From contig NZ_WOSX01000003.1 of NCBI RefSeq assembly GCF_011516735.1, positions 1 through 64,000 on the forward strand: 64,000 nt of DNA. The letters are read 5' to 3'. Position numbers and translations under genes: made by a program. Of this stretch, positions 8,115 to 17,682 are shown one piece after another; the first letter of the stretch is position 1; every line of letters begins with the position of its first letter. Under the pieces are notes generated by a model. The model saw only the letters and a program-made list of their open reading frames with translations, was not told the DNA's origin and did no database searches. The stretch comes from Acetobacter fallax (GTDB lineage Bacteria; Pseudomonadota; Alphaproteobacteria; Acetobacterales; Acetobacteraceae).

Positions 8115-9596
8115 TCAGTGAGCGGCCGGAAGTTGCCGCAAATCCTGCAAAACGGCGGCCGGAAGCGGACATCGCACCATATAAAGTACATAGCGTTCCG
8201 CTTCCTGCCCGTACCTTGCGCGCGTAATCGCCAGCCCGGGCGATGCGATTCCTGACCATGCACTGTCAGACGGAAAGCTTCGCCGGGCATTGCGAATCAA
8301 TACGCCCTCTCCGGAATCACAGAGAAAAGCAGGCAACCCGACCAGCCGCCAGCGGGATTCTCCACCAAGAACGGGTACATTATCCAGGCGCAGCGCCAGT
8401 TCCGAGGCCAGGCCATAATCATCCGATGCAATGAACGCGACGCCCTGCGTCTTCTCACGCACCTCCCGGGCAAAGGCTGACCAGCCACCGCCCTGACGCA
8501 GCGTGATATCAAAATGCCTGTTGAGTGGCAGAATCCCGATCATTGCCTGCAAAAGAACCAGCGCGCCGAGCACCAGCCCAAAAACCGAGGCCGGACGCCA
8601 CCAGCGGGGGTGCGAAAGAGCTGTCAGAACAACCAGCGGAGGATAGATCAGTACTGGCCAGTTTGCCTGAACGCGGTCTCCCAGAGCATGCTGGAAGAAA
8701 ACCAGCAACGGCACAACGATCACTGCCAGAAGGAGGCGGTCGGTCTTTTCGTGGCTGCGAACGGACTTCAGAAGTGCTCTGCTACAAAGAAGAAAAATTC
8801 CGGGCGTCATCAACCCGATCTGTCCACCGAGCAGTTCACCCAGAAACTGCACTGCCCGGGCTGGCTTCCAGTCGGCGGCGCGGCCGCCCTGCCGGATGAA
8901 ACTGACCCAGCCGTGGGTTTCATTCCACCAGAAAACCGGAATGGTCAGCGCGGCCGCCAGAAGAACTGCGCCCCAGGGCCAGGCGGTTTTCAGCCAGGCC
9001 CGGCCAGGACGGGACAGCAGGCACCACGCACCAACCCCCGCGACCGGCAGCAGCATGGTATATTTACTATCAAAACCCAGCCCGGCTGCAGCCCCGAGGA
9101 CAAACCACCAGAATCCGTTTCCCGTCACGCTGAGCCGCCCGAGCGCCGCGAGAAAAATCGCTACGAAGAACAGCAGTGGCGTGTCGGGGGTCATCATGAC
9201 CGCACCCAGCCCGACCGCAAGCGTCGCATTGAGCAGCACCCCCGCGATGATGGGGGGCGCCAGATCATCAGAAACCACTCTGGTCCGCCCGATGCGGGTA
9301 GTCATAAAGTCGCGGGTGGCAGAAGCGGTCAGTAACGTTCCGACTGCGGCAGCGAGAGGACCGGAAACGCGGATTCCGAAGCCGTTATTACCAAACAGAG
9401 CTGTGCCGAGACGGATCCAGAGAGCAACCATCGGGGGATGATCGAGGTAACTGGCCTGAAGATGGCGGGACCAGGTCCAGTAATAGGCTTCGTCGGGTGT
9501 GACAGGCAGAAAACCGGCGGCCACGAGACGAATAATCGTAATACCCGCAAGAGCCAGCAGAGCAGAATGCCGGGCCGACAGCCCGCTCAGGGACAC
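8115..9596 (-). CDS. GT39-like membrane glycosyltransferase (PMT_2 family)
   Basis: This 493-residue protein has about eleven membrane helices and a C-terminal periplasmic part. DEAYYWTWSRHLQASYLDHPP in the first periplasmic loop has the acidic pair and the DHPP motif of the PMT/ArnT superfamily, which use polyprenyl-phosphate sugars to modify lipids, glycans or proteins on the periplasmic side. It starts with GTG at 9596. It lies 49 bp after a DPM1-type transferase that would make the polyprenyl-phosphate donor, so the pair likely works as donor synthase and acceptor transferase. The acceptor is unknown. Confidence 0.85.
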   Translation of the reverse strand: MSLSGLSARHSALLALAGITIIRLVAAGFLPVTPDEAYYWTWSRHLQASYLDHPPMVALWIRLGTALFGNNGFGIRVSGPLAAAVGTLLTASATRDFMTTRIGRTRVVSDDLAPPIIAGVLLNATLAVGLGAVMMTPDTPLLFFVAIFLAALGRLSVTGNGFWWFVLGAAAGLGFDSKYTMLLPVAGVGAWCLLSRPGRAWLKTAWPWGAVLLAAALTIPVFWWNETHGWVSFIRQGGRAADWKPARAVQFLGELLGGQIGLMTPGIFLLCSRALLKSVRSHEKTDRLLLAVIVVPLLVFFQHALGDRVQANWPVLIYPPLVVLTALSHPRWWRPASVFGLVLGALVLLQAMIGILPLNRHFDITLRQGGGWSAFAREVREKTQGVAFIASDDYGLASELALRLDNVPVLGGESRWRLVGLPAFLCDSGEGVLIRNARRSFPSDSAWSGIASPGLAITRARYGQEAERYVLYMVRCPLPAAVLQDLRQLPAAH

Positions 9597-9645
9597 AGGC
9601 AGCCCGGATGGATCAGCGGCGATGTTTCGCAGTACGGGAGGCAGA

Positions 9646-10773
9646 TCACCTTGGGCGCCAGATCAGCGTGGAGGAGACGGCATAGTTCCACACGACACCG
9701 ATCACGGCGCCGGCGGCGCTCGCGTTCCCCCACCCCTGCCCGTCAGCACGGAAGAGTTGCGCAATACCAATATTGGCCCATGCCCCCAGAGAAGAGACCA
9801 GCAGGAATATGATCAGGCCGCCATAAAGCTGCGCACCACGCAAACGGCGATCCCGGTATGTCAGCGTGTTGTCGAGCCAGAAATTCGTGAGAATGGCGAC
9901 CAGGGTGCCTGTCGCCTGAGCCGCCTCGAAATCCGCTCCGGCAAGATGCATGATATTCATGATCGCGATGTTCACCGTGACACCGATTGCCCCTACGGTG
10001 GCAAAGGCCAGGAAGCGGACTGGCAGCCAGCCGTGAAACAGCTTGTCCAGCATCAGTCCGGCGAACTGGAGCAGAACCAGCACGTCGAGTTTACTCTCTC
10101 CGGCAACACGCGGACGGAACATGCAGGGAATTTCCTTCACACGTACCGGCTCCGGCGCGGAGAGGATGAGATCCATGAGAATCTTGAATCCCTGCCCGGA
10201 GAGGTGAGGCGCTGTCGCGTCAAAAAACTCCCGGCGCAGAGCGAAGAAGCCACTCATCGGGTCCCCGACACGCACCGGCAGCATCATCTGAGCGAGACGG
10301 ATGCCACCATCGGAGAGAGCGTGACGCCAGGCGTTGGCGAGGCCGCTGTTGTCCCCTCCTTCGACGTGACGGCTGCCGATCGCGATGTCACATCCACCAT
10401 CGCCGACAGCGTCGATCAGAGCGCCGAGCTGCGTTTCGTCATGCTGAAGATCACCATCCATCACGGCTATAATCTGTGCCGAGGAAGAAAGAGCCCCTTC
10501 GATAACGGCAGATGACAGACCGCGTCGGCCGACCCTGCTGATTCCCCTCACCCTCCAGTTAACCTCAGCGATGGCCCGGATCTGGTCGATGGTCCCGTCG
10601 GGAGAATTGTCATCCACGAAGACGACTTCCCAGCTCCGACCGGCCAGGGCCAGGGTCAGCGCTTCGACAAGCGGGCGTACATTGGCCGCCTCCCTGTAAC
10701 AGGGCACGACGATCGTGATTTCCGGGCAGCCGGCCCGTGCTTCACTCAGAACTGCGGCATTCGCCCGACTCAT
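9646..10773 (-). CDS. Polyprenyl-phosphate glycosyltransferase, GT2 plus GtrA domain
   Basis: This 375-residue protein has an N-terminal GT2 domain at about residues 18-225, with VVPCYREAANV, FVDDNSPDGT and VMDGDLQHDE, typical of dolichol- or undecaprenyl-phosphate mannose and glucose synthases. The C-terminal GtrA-like domain at about 250-375 has four membrane helices. It likely loads a hexose onto undecaprenyl phosphate and helps flip it. ATG 10773 is chosen for the AGGAGA five bases upstream; the open frame extends to 10866. It is followed by the PMT_2 transferase. GDP-mannose from ManC (13632-15110) is a plausible donor, by inference only. Confidence 0.85.
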   Translation of the reverse strand: MSRANAAVLSEARAGCPEITIVVPCYREAANVRPLVEALTLALAGRSWEVVFVDDNSPDGTIDQIRAIAEVNWRVRGISRVGRRGLSSAVIEGALSSSAQIIAVMDGDLQHDETQLGALIDAVGDGGCDIAIGSRHVEGGDNSGLANAWRHALSDGGIRLAQMMLPVRVGDPMSGFFALRREFFDATAPHLSGQGFKILMDLILSAPEPVRVKEIPCMFRPRVAGESKLDVLVLLQFAGLMLDKLFHGWLPVRFLAFATVGAIGVTVNIAIMNIMHLAGADFEAAQATGTLVAILTNFWLDNTLTYRDRRLRGAQLYGGLIIFLLVSSLGAWANIGIAQLFRADGQGWGNASAAGAVIGVVWNYAVSSTLIWRPR

Positions 10774-10868
10774 GGTGTCTCCTGCTTCGCAGCCACTCCT
10801 GTGGCCGTTCGTCCTGAAAATCGGCATATTGTCGGGATCTGCGCTCTGAAATCCAGTGGCAGGCATGA

Positions 10869-11357
10869 CTATTTTTCTTCACTTTCAGCGCGCAGTTCAG
10901 GCGGAGGCAGCCGCGAGAGACTTGTACGAATGGTTTGCAGCGTCTGCACGCGTGCGACATGCGGCGCTTCCGTCAGACGGCGGGTGAGCAGGTTTTCATG
11001 TGCCGTATCGCGCGCAACCAGCCGGACGAGAAAGTCTCCGCCGCCACGAATCATGTGACATTCCTGAACCTCGGGCCAGGAGGCGACCATCGCTTCGAAA
11101 CCTGTCAGAACCGTCTCTTTCTGACTGTCGAGGCCGATCAGCGCGAAGAGCGTGGCAGACCAGCCCAGCGCCTGCAGATCGGTCTCCGCCCGGTATCCTG
11201 TGATGACACCAAGTTCTTCCAGACGACGGACACGCCTCAGACAGGGCGGTGCGGAAACTCCCACACGGCGGGCAAGTTCGACATTGGTCATGCGTCCGTC
11301 TGCCTGCAGTTCAGCAATGATCCGCCGATCCACTGCATCGAGTTCCGCTGCGGCCAC
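10869..11357 (-). CDS. Lrp/AsnC-family transcriptional regulator
   Basis: This 162-residue regulator has an N-terminal winged helix (LDAVDRRIIAELQADGR, NVELARRVGVSAPPCLRRV) and a C-terminal RAM ligand domain (ECHMIRGGGDFLVRLVARD). Members sense amino acids and form octamers. A GTG at 11357 with upstream GGAGAGG fits the family start, whereas the frame extends to 11432 without similarity. It sits on the strand opposite trxB, with 217 bp between the starts. The target is unknown; self-regulation and control of a neighbour are typical of the family. Confidence 0.88.
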   Translation of the reverse strand: MAAAELDAVDRRIIAELQADGRMTNVELARRVGVSAPPCLRRVRRLEELGVITGYRAETDLQALGWSATLFALIGLDSQKETVLTGFEAMVASWPEVQECHMIRGGGDFLVRLVARDTAHENLLTRRLTEAPHVARVQTLQTIRTSLSRLPPPELRAESEEK

Positions 11358-11574
11358 CCTGCCCTCTCCATGCCCGGTTCGGGGTGGATATAGGACGAAG
11401 CGGCCCCGCTGTGCAAAGTCTGCCCGAAGCATTGCGGCACGGCTCCGGGCCAGCCGGAAAAATGGTGGACGGGTTGCCCCACTCCGGCAGGAGCGCCATA
11501 TCGGAGCGACGCCAGCTGCTCGATTCGAGCCTTACGGCGCGCTGGCCGCGCTCCAGAGACGGACCCAGGGTACG

Positions 11575-12543
11575 ATGAGCAAGACGATGACGACCGACCT
11601 TCTGATCATTGGCGCAGGGCCAGCGGGATATACCGCAGCGATCTATGCTGCACGCGCAAACCTCAGGCCCGTTCTCGTCGCAGGAATGCAGCCGGGTGGC
11701 CAGCTCATGATCACCACGGATGTAGAAAATTATCCCGGTTTCGCGCAGGCGATTCAGGGGCCCTGGCTCATGGAGCAGATGGCCGCACAGGCGGAGCATG
11801 TCGGCACCACCATCCTGCATGACCTTGTGACTGAAGTGGATTTCCGTCACGGCTCGCCTTTCCGGGTGACACTGGATGGTGGTGACACCTGGATTGCCCG
11901 CTCCGTTGTCATCGCGACAGGAGCGCAGGCAAGGTGGCTGGGCCTGCCGAGCGAAAAGCGGCTACAGGGCGCGGGCGTTTCGGCCTGCGCGACCTGCGAT
12001 GGTTTCTTCTTCCGGGGCAAAAACGTCGCGGTTATCGGAGGCGGCAATACAGCCGTGGAAGAGGCTCTTTATCTTACGCATCACGCCGCACATGTCACAC
12101 TGATCCATCGTCGCGATTCCCTGCGGGCTGAAAAGATTTTACAGGACCGGCTCCTCGCCAACCCGAAAGTCTCGGTCGTATGGAACTCGGTCGTCGCGGA
12201 CATTCTCAGCCAGGGCACGCCGCCGACCGTCACCGGCCTTCAGCTCTGCAACATTCTGAACGAAACGACGAGCACACTGCCGGTCGATGGCGTCTTCATC
12301 GCCATCGGACATTCGCCGAATACGGGGCTTTTTCATGATCAGCTGATGCTGGATGCTGAAGGTTACATCATGACCGAGCCGGGAACGACGCGCACCTCGG
12401 TGCCCGGGGTTTTTGCGGCTGGCGATGTGCAGGACAAAATATATCGTCAGGCCGTCACTGCAGCTGGCACAGGCTGCATGGCTGCGCTGGACGCGGAGCG
12501 GCATCTTAGCGGAATTGTTGCAGAGTCAAGTCAGAATACTTGA
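11575..12543 (+). CDS. trxB: Thioredoxin reductase
   Basis: This 322-residue flavoprotein reduces thioredoxin with NADPH in the cytosol. The FAD site GAGPAGYTAAIYAARA is near residues 12-27, the redox-active CATCDG follows in the central domain, the NADPH site is VIGGGNTAVEEALYL, and the C-terminal FAD motif is GVFAAGDVQDKIYRQ. Start ATG 11575 has CCAGGG four bases upstream; ATG 11587 is an alternative. The frame is open far upstream, but that part is antisense to the Lrp gene. A LysR regulator follows 78 bp downstream. Confidence 0.97.
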   Translation: MSKTMTTDLLIIGAGPAGYTAAIYAARANLRPVLVAGMQPGGQLMITTDVENYPGFAQAIQGPWLMEQMAAQAEHVGTTILHDLVTEVDFRHGSPFRVTLDGGDTWIARSVVIATGAQARWLGLPSEKRLQGAGVSACATCDGFFFRGKNVAVIGGGNTAVEEALYLTHHAAHVTLIHRRDSLRAEKILQDRLLANPKVSVVWNSVVADILSQGTPPTVTGLQLCNILNETTSTLPVDGVFIAIGHSPNTGLFHDQLMLDAEGYIMTEPGTTRTSVPGVFAAGDVQDKIYRQAVTAAGTGCMAALDAERHLSGIVAESSQNT

Positions 12544-12621
12544 CCTTGCTCAACAATTCTTGCACCACACGCATAGGACGCCATACCGGATGGCGTGGCT
12601 ACTACGATCAGGGAGATTGGG

Positions 12622-13506
12622 GTGGACTGGGACAAGCTCAGGATATTCCATGCGGTTGCCGAAGCTGGTTCCTTCACCCATGCCGGTGATGTTCTGAACC
12701 TCAGCCAGTCAGCTGTATCGCGCCAGATTTCGGCGCTTGAAGACGTGCTTCAGGTTCCTTTGTTTCATCGTCATGCCCGAGGTCTGATTCTGACCGAGCA
12801 GGGCGAGACGCTGAATCAGACGGTTCGTGAAGTTTTCTCGAAACTTGAAATGACGCAGACTTTGCTCACTGAGAGCAAGGAAAAGGCTGCTGGCCGTCTG
12901 CGTGTCACAACCACCACAGGATTCGGCAGTTGCTGGCTTATGCCGCGGCTGCATCGTTTCATGGACCAGAACCCCGAGATCGCTATTACGCTGATCCTTG
13001 AGGATAATGATCTCGACCTTGGTATGCGTGAAGCCGATGTCGCGGTCCGTATGCACGCGCCACGACAGCCGGATCTGATTCAGCGGCATCTGGCGGATTT
13101 CCCTCTCGCGGTATTTGCGTCACCTCGTTACATTGAACAGCATGGTCAGCCGGCCACACTGGAAGATCTCAGTGCCCATAATCTGGTGGCCTTCGGTGGC
13201 TATCACCCACCTGTTCCACATGTGAACTGGTTGCTGGAAGCCGGTCTGCCTGAAGGCAACCGACGCGCGGCGCGGCTTGAAGTCAACAGCATGGTCGCCA
13301 TGGCGGATGCCATACAGGCTGGCCTCGGCATCGGTTCGGTACCCGGTTATGCGGTTTCCGAATATCCCGATCTGGTTAAAGTGCTGCCGAATGTCGAGCC
13401 GCCTCTGGTGGAAGCATTCTTTGTCTATCCGGAAGAACTGCGCAGTTCGAAGCGTGTCGCGGTTTTCCGCGATTTCCTGACGACGGAACTCGGTCTGCGG
13501 GGTTAA
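12622..13506 (+). CDS. LysR-family transcriptional regulator
   Basis: This 294-residue regulator begins VDWDKLRIFHAVAEAGSFTH with an N-terminal winged helix (LNLSQSAVSRQISALEDVL) and a C-terminal effector domain of the periplasmic-binding fold (VTTTTGFGSCWLMPRLHRFM). GTG 12622 has AGGGAG with 6-nt spacing and is preferred over GTG 12595. It lies 78 bp after trxB on the same strand, so readthrough is possible. The effector is unknown. A strong terminator follows at 13529. Confidence 0.9.
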   Translation: MDWDKLRIFHAVAEAGSFTHAGDVLNLSQSAVSRQISALEDVLQVPLFHRHARGLILTEQGETLNQTVREVFSKLEMTQTLLTESKEKAAGRLRVTTTTGFGSCWLMPRLHRFMDQNPEIAITLILEDNDLDLGMREADVAVRMHAPRQPDLIQRHLADFPLAVFASPRYIEQHGQPATLEDLSAHNLVAFGGYHPPVPHVNWLLEAGLPEGNRRAARLEVNSMVAMADAIQAGLGIGSVPGYAVSEYPDLVKVLPNVEPPLVEAFFVYPEELRSSKRVAVFRDFLTTELGLRG

Positions 13507-13528
13507 TCTCCCTCAACAGGCTTTCCGT

Positions 13529-13574
13529 AAAAAACGCCCGCGACGTCTCTTATCAGACGTCGCGGGCGTTTTTT
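13529..13574. terminator. Bidirectional intrinsic terminator
   Basis: A 16-base perfect stem built from ACGCCCGCGACGTCT and its complement, with a short TTATC loop, is flanked by six A on the left and six T on the right. It lies between the convergent LysR gene and manC and can stop transcription from both sides. Confidence 0.93.
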
Positions 13575-13631
13575 GTATTTACCGCCGGAGAAACAGTATG
13601 GAGGCGCGGGTTTTCCCCGCGCCTCTACGAC

Positions 13632-15110
13632 TTACGTCCGGTTATAAGTATCCTCGATACGAACGATGTCGTCCTCACCAAGATAAGACCCCGTCTGTAC
13701 CTCAATGAGAGTCAACGGAATCTTTCCGGGATTTTCCATGCGATGGATGCATCCCAGTGGCAGATAAATGCTTTCATTCTCCCGCACGAGGACCTTGTCA
13801 TCATCACGCGTGACAAGAGCGACTCCTCCCACGACCACCCAGTGTTCGGCACGATGGAAATGCTTCTGCAGAGAAAGTTTCTCGCCTGGCTGAACAACGA
13901 TCCGCTTCACCTGGAACCGGTCGTTCTGGATAAGGCTCTCGTAAAAACCCCATGGGCGGTAACAACGGTTATGTGTCGCGGCTTCAGGCCGCTTCTGCTG
14001 CTTCAGACGATCAACGATCTTCTTGACGTCCTGGGCGCGGTCACGATGAGTCACGAGAACAGCATCGTCCGTTGCGACCACAACAATATCTTCAATGCCC
14101 GCCACTGCTGTCAGATATTTATCTGAGCGCACATAACAGTTTTTCGCGTCTTCAATCAGCACATCACCAATGCCGACATTTCCCTCCGCATCTTTCGGGC
14201 TGATGTCCCACAGAGCATCCCAGCTCCCGACATCGGACCACCCAAGATCGGCGGGCACAACGGCAACATTACTGCTGCGCTCAGCAACCGCATAATCAAT
14301 GGAGATATCGGGAACACTCCTGAATTCTTCAGCGCCGAGACGCTCAAAAAACAGATCACCGCGACGGGCAGCAAAAGCGGCTCTCACTCCGGACATCACA
14401 TCCGGGGCGTGCTCATCCATTTCACGAATCAGCGCGTCAGCACGGAACACAAACATGCCGGAATTCCAGAGATAATCGCCGGCTTCCAGAAACTCTTCGG
14501 CCTGTCTGGCATCCGGCTTTTCACGGAATGCCCTGACGCGAAACGCGCCCTCAACATCAGGGAGTGCCGATCCGACCTCAATATAACCGTAACCCGTTTC
14601 TGGCCGGGTCGGCTTCATCCCGAATGTCACGACCATACCGTGCTCAGCGCCGGCGACAGCGCTCTGCAATGCCGCAGGAAGGGCCTCGAGTTTCAGCATT
14701 GCCGCATCGGCAGCCATAAGCCACAGGATAGCATCGGGCTGAGTCTCCGCCACGAGAAGAGCAGCGGCGGCAATGGCCGGGGCGGAATTCCGCCCGACCG
14801 GTTCAAGCAGAATCCTTGGAGCGTCGATCCCCGCTTCCCGGAGTTGCTCTGCGATCAGAAACCGGTGTTCCTCATTGCAGACAATCACGGGAGCAGCCTG
14901 AGAGAGTTTGCGAGCCCGAAGGGCTGTCTCCTGCAACAAAGATTTGTCGCTCAGCAAAGGCCAGAGCTGCTTCGGGTAGCTGGCCCGTGACATCGGCCAT
15001 AACCGCGTCCCTGAACCACCTGACAAAATGACAGGAACGATCGTGGCGGCAGTGCGATCTGCTGGTATCGCGGTATGCTCCGCGTGATCCTGTTCAGTAA
15101 AAATAGCCAT
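13632..15110 (-). CDS. manC: Bifunctional mannose-1-phosphate guanylyltransferase / mannose-6-phosphate isomerase
   Basis: This 492-residue cytosolic enzyme makes GDP-mannose. The guanylyltransferase signature GGSGTRLWPMSRASYPKQLW is at about residues 31-50. The C-terminal cupin type II isomerase domain has FQVKRIVVQPGEKLSLQ, then HFHRAEHW with metal ligands. Two-domain length is typical of the ManC/XanB/AlgA class. The start has AGGGA six bases upstream. GDP-mannose feeds exopolysaccharide and lipopolysaccharide synthesis in acetic acid bacteria, but no polymer operon adjoins it here. Confidence 0.95.
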   Translation of the reverse strand: MAIFTEQDHAEHTAIPADRTAATIVPVILSGGSGTRLWPMSRASYPKQLWPLLSDKSLLQETALRARKLSQAAPVIVCNEEHRFLIAEQLREAGIDAPRILLEPVGRNSAPAIAAAALLVAETQPDAILWLMAADAAMLKLEALPAALQSAVAGAEHGMVVTFGMKPTRPETGYGYIEVGSALPDVEGAFRVRAFREKPDARQAEEFLEAGDYLWNSGMFVFRADALIREMDEHAPDVMSGVRAAFAARRGDLFFERLGAEEFRSVPDISIDYAVAERSSNVAVVPADLGWSDVGSWDALWDISPKDAEGNVGIGDVLIEDAKNCYVRSDKYLTAVAGIEDIVVVATDDAVLVTHRDRAQDVKKIVDRLKQQKRPEAATHNRCYRPWGFYESLIQNDRFQVKRIVVQPGEKLSLQKHFHRAEHWVVVGGVALVTRDDDKVLVRENESIYLPLGCIHRMENPGKIPLTLIEVQTGSYLGEDDIVRIEDTYNRT

Positions 15111-15310
15111 GTCGGTCCCTGTTCCGCGCGGGGCGCTCTCATTCCGACGGCCAACCCGCGACAGAATGACAGCCTGAAGACCCCGTCCTCAAGAATTGAC
15201 CAGCGATTCCGCATGTCATGCGGCTTCCCTGGAGAAATCAGTCTAGCAGAAACTGTGCTCTTCGCGAGTGGAACTGACAAATCGGAAACACACAGATCGG
15301 AAAGAAAATG

Positions 15311-15595
15311 TTACCCCCGACGCCGCGTATGCTTCCCCGGCATACAGTAATGCCGCGCATCGGTGTAATAGACAGCCCGACCGACCGGAGCGAGAAGCTT
15401 GCCCCCTCGTCCGATGGAACGGAGCTTGCGGCCATGCGTGACAATTACCGGTCCGGCGGACAGGCAGCCGTGCAGCATGTAATGGTGATGCCGCGTCACT
15501 GATCTGGCGTGATGAACCGTGCGGGCGCTGCCGTACTGACACTGGAAGCAAAGACATGCCGCAACGAGAAAAACAGCGATACGGCGAACAAGCAT
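15311..15595 (-). CDS. Small basic secreted protein, unknown function
   Basis: This 94-residue reading frame starts at ATG 15595 with a clear signal peptide (MLVRRIAVFLVAACLCFQ, cleavage near GSA-RT). The mature part is rich in His, Arg and Gly, with HHARSVTRHHHYML and a Cys pair (HGCLSAG, YCMPG). I do not recognise the family. No good ribosome site is visible before the ATG, and the open frame extends upstream to 15763. The signal peptide and lack of a competing gene support it; a spurious ORF is possible. Confidence 0.45.
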   Translation of the reverse strand: MLVRRIAVFLVAACLCFQCQYGSARTVHHARSVTRHHHYMLHGCLSAGPVIVTHGRKLRSIGRGGKLLAPVGRAVYYTDARHYCMPGKHTRRRG

Positions 15596-15811
15596 CGTCC
15601 GGAGAAAAACGATGCACTCCGGACGCGATGGCCAGACACACAGGCCACCACTTTGTTCCGAAGCACCGTGAGACAGGACCATGTATTGAATTGCCCGGGA
15701 CGCCTTCCTGCGAATGGTCACGCTGGTTAGCGCCCGGCAACATTTTAAACAGGCTAACGGCACTCTTCAAGAAAAACCGGAAACCGCCGACAGGGTATTT
15801 CAGGATGCGGA

Positions 15812-16108
15812 CTATTCGTTCCCTGGATCCGTATTATTGACTCGTTCGCGGAGTTCTTTGCCTGCTTTGAAGAAAGGTACCACTTTTTCGTCAACCGCGA
15901 CGGAATCTCCGGTTCGCGGATTACGCCCGGCCCGTGCGTCTCGTTTTTTTACAGTGAACGCACCAAAACCACGCAACTCAACCCGGTCTCCCCGGGCGAG
16001 CGCCTGTGTCAGCTCATCAAAAATCGTGTGAACAATCAGTTCCACATCCCTGACGAGCAGATGCGGATTGGCGGCCGCAATTTCAGCCACGAGTTCCGAT
16101 CTGGTCAT
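15812..16108 (-). CDS. ihfB: Integration host factor, beta subunit
   Basis: This 98-residue DNA-bending protein of the HU/IHF family has [16 protein letters not shown] at the N-terminus, the arm motif [17 protein letters not shown], then GRNPRTGD with the DNA-intercalating Pro. It pairs with IhfA to bend DNA at specific sites. The start has GAGGGGG upstream. It lies 20 bp after sppA on the same strand, forming an sppA-ihfB unit. In many alphaproteobacteria rpsA precedes this pair; it is not seen here. Confidence 0.95.
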   Translation of the reverse strand: MTRSELVAEIAAANPHLLVRDVELIVHTIFDELTQALARGDRVELRGFGAFTVKKRDARAGRNPRTGDSVAVDEKVVPFFKAGKELRERVNNTDPGNE

Positions 16109-16128
16109 TGCCGCCCCCTCGCTGGAGA

Positions 16129-17091
16129 CTAAGGTTTCCAGATCGAAACAGCGCCGTCAAGACGTTCGGAATCCTGTGGCAAAAATTCGTCAAGATTAAG
16201 GCCGGACCATGACATCACGGCGCCGCCAAACAGCCCGATCAGACGTCGGCGGAAAGAGAAGCGCCGAACGGCCTGACCGATCGTCACGACATCCGGCTCG
16301 GCTTTCAGGCCACAGGTTTTTGCAAGCCAGTCACGGGCATCGTCACGATTTCCCAGACTGTCGATCAGTCCAAGAGCGACCGCCTGCTGTCCCGTATAGG
16401 GACGACCGTCAGCAAGAGAGCGGACTTTATCTTCTGGCATATGCCGGCCTGCAACGACCATCGCCACGAACTGATCAAAGAGATTGCTGACAACTCCCTG
16501 AAGCATGACCCGGCCTTCCGGAGAGATCGGTTTCACCATGGATGGCTGTCCCTTGAGCGGGCCGGAGACGAGTTCGTCCACATTTACGCCAATTTTACCA
16601 AGAAGCCCCGACACGTCCGGGCTTTCCATGATGACACCGATGGAACCCGTCAGAGTACTGCGTTCGGCAAAAATACGTTTTGACGGAAGCGCGATCATGT
16701 AGCCGGCGGAAGCGCCGACACCACTCATCGTTGTGACGACGGGCTTCGATTTCGCGAAGCGCTCAATCGCATCGTGAAGTTCCTCGCCGCCTGTGACTGA
16801 GCCACCCGGACTGTCGATATCGAGCAGCAATCCTTTGACGGACGGCTCTTTCTCCGCTTTGGAAAGCGCTTTCGTCCATCGGGAAACGTCAGATCCGATG
16901 ACACCGGTCACTTTAAGTCTGACCAGGTGAGGACCAGTCACGGAAGCATGATTCCAGGCGCCGGATCTATGACTGACGGCCCCGGTCACAAAAAGAGCGA
17001 AAGCGAAAAGCGCTACCGATCCGGCTCGCCACCGGCGCAGTCTGCGCTTCAGTTCTGCCTCGACAACAGCATCATCAACGCCAGAACTCAT
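16129..17091 (-). CDS. sppA: Signal peptide peptidase SppA, short form
   Basis: This 320-residue membrane-anchored S49 serine peptidase cleaves leftover signal peptides. An N-terminal helix lies at about residues 25-42. The Ser-Lys dyad is visible: the nucleophile in [12 protein letters not shown] and the general base in [12 protein letters not shown]. Also present are DIDSPGGSV and [13 protein letters not shown]. This is the single-domain form. The ribosome site is weak. It precedes ihfB. Confidence 0.93.
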   Translation of the reverse strand: MSSGVDDAVVEAELKRRLRRWRAGSVALFAFALFVTGAVSHRSGAWNHASVTGPHLVRLKVTGVIGSDVSRWTKALSKAEKEPSVKGLLLDIDSPGGSVTGGEELHDAIERFAKSKPVVTTMSGVGASAGYMIALPSKRIFAERSTLTGSIGVIMESPDVSGLLGKIGVNVDELVSGPLKGQPSMVKPISPEGRVMLQGVVSNLFDQFVAMVVAGRHMPEDKVRSLADGRPYTGQQAVALGLIDSLGNRDDARDWLAKTCGLKAEPDVVTIGQAVRRFSFRRRLIGLFGGAVMSWSGLNLDEFLPQDSERLDGAVSIWKP

Positions 17092-17202
17092 GCATATTTA
17101 TCCATATCGGCGCTCAGAGCGCGCGGAGTGTTCGATTGCAACACCCCGTTTGTGACGCATCATAATTAAAGACGCGCCACACATCGTGTCAGTTTATTCC
17201 GG

Positions 17203-17682
17203 TCAGGAAGACTGACTCTTGCGACCACGACGCCGGCCATTATTGCCGCCCTCATCTGCGTCATGAACTGGCGCAGCGGTTGCACTGATCTTCCGGCCGA
17301 GCCCGATTTCACGCGCCAGCGTCGAACGACGCTCAGCGTAATTCGGAGCAACCATCGGATAATCTGACGGCAGACCCCACCGCTCACGATATTGCTCCGG
17401 CGTCATGCCATAAGCACTCTGAAGATGACGCTTCAGCATTTTCAGCTTTTTACCGTCTTCCAGACACACGATATAATCCGGGAAAACCGAACGTTTGATC
17501 GGCACAGCTGGCTGAAGCTTCTCGGGCTCCGGCGCGGCCTGACCGGCGGATTCAAGCGCGGCATAGACATCGCGGATCAGAGCCGGAATACCATCGGCTG
17601 CAAAAGAATTGTTCGCCACATGCGCAGAAACAATTTCTGCTGTCAGTTCAAGAAGCGGCGAAACGGGCTTGCTCTCACTCAT
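17203..17682 (-). CDS. mucR: MucR/Ros-family zinc-finger regulator
   Basis: This 159-residue protein of the Ros/MucR family combines LTAEIVSAHVANNSF at the N-terminus with the prokaryotic zinc finger CLEDGKKLKMLKRHLQSAYGM and TPEQYRERWGLPSDYPMVAP. MucR proteins bind AT-rich DNA and silence surface polysaccharide, motility and their own genes. The C-terminus is basic (GRRRGRKSQ). The start has GGAG with six-base spacing. Upstream is an unusually long AT-rich gene-free region (17683-18459) that fits autoregulation. Confidence 0.9.
   Translation of the reverse strand: MSESKPVSPLLELTAEIVSAHVANNSFAADGIPALIRDVYAALESAGQAAPEPEKLQPAVPIKRSVFPDYIVCLEDGKKLKMLKRHLQSAYGMTPEQYRERWGLPSDYPMVAPNYAERRSTLAREIGLGRKISATAAPVHDADEGGNNGRRRGRKSQSS

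Noticed and set aside
15243-15770. A 175-codon minus-strand frame overlapping the small secreted protein
   Set aside because: No signal peptide, no family motif and no ribosome site; the overlapping frame ending at 15311 has a signal peptide.
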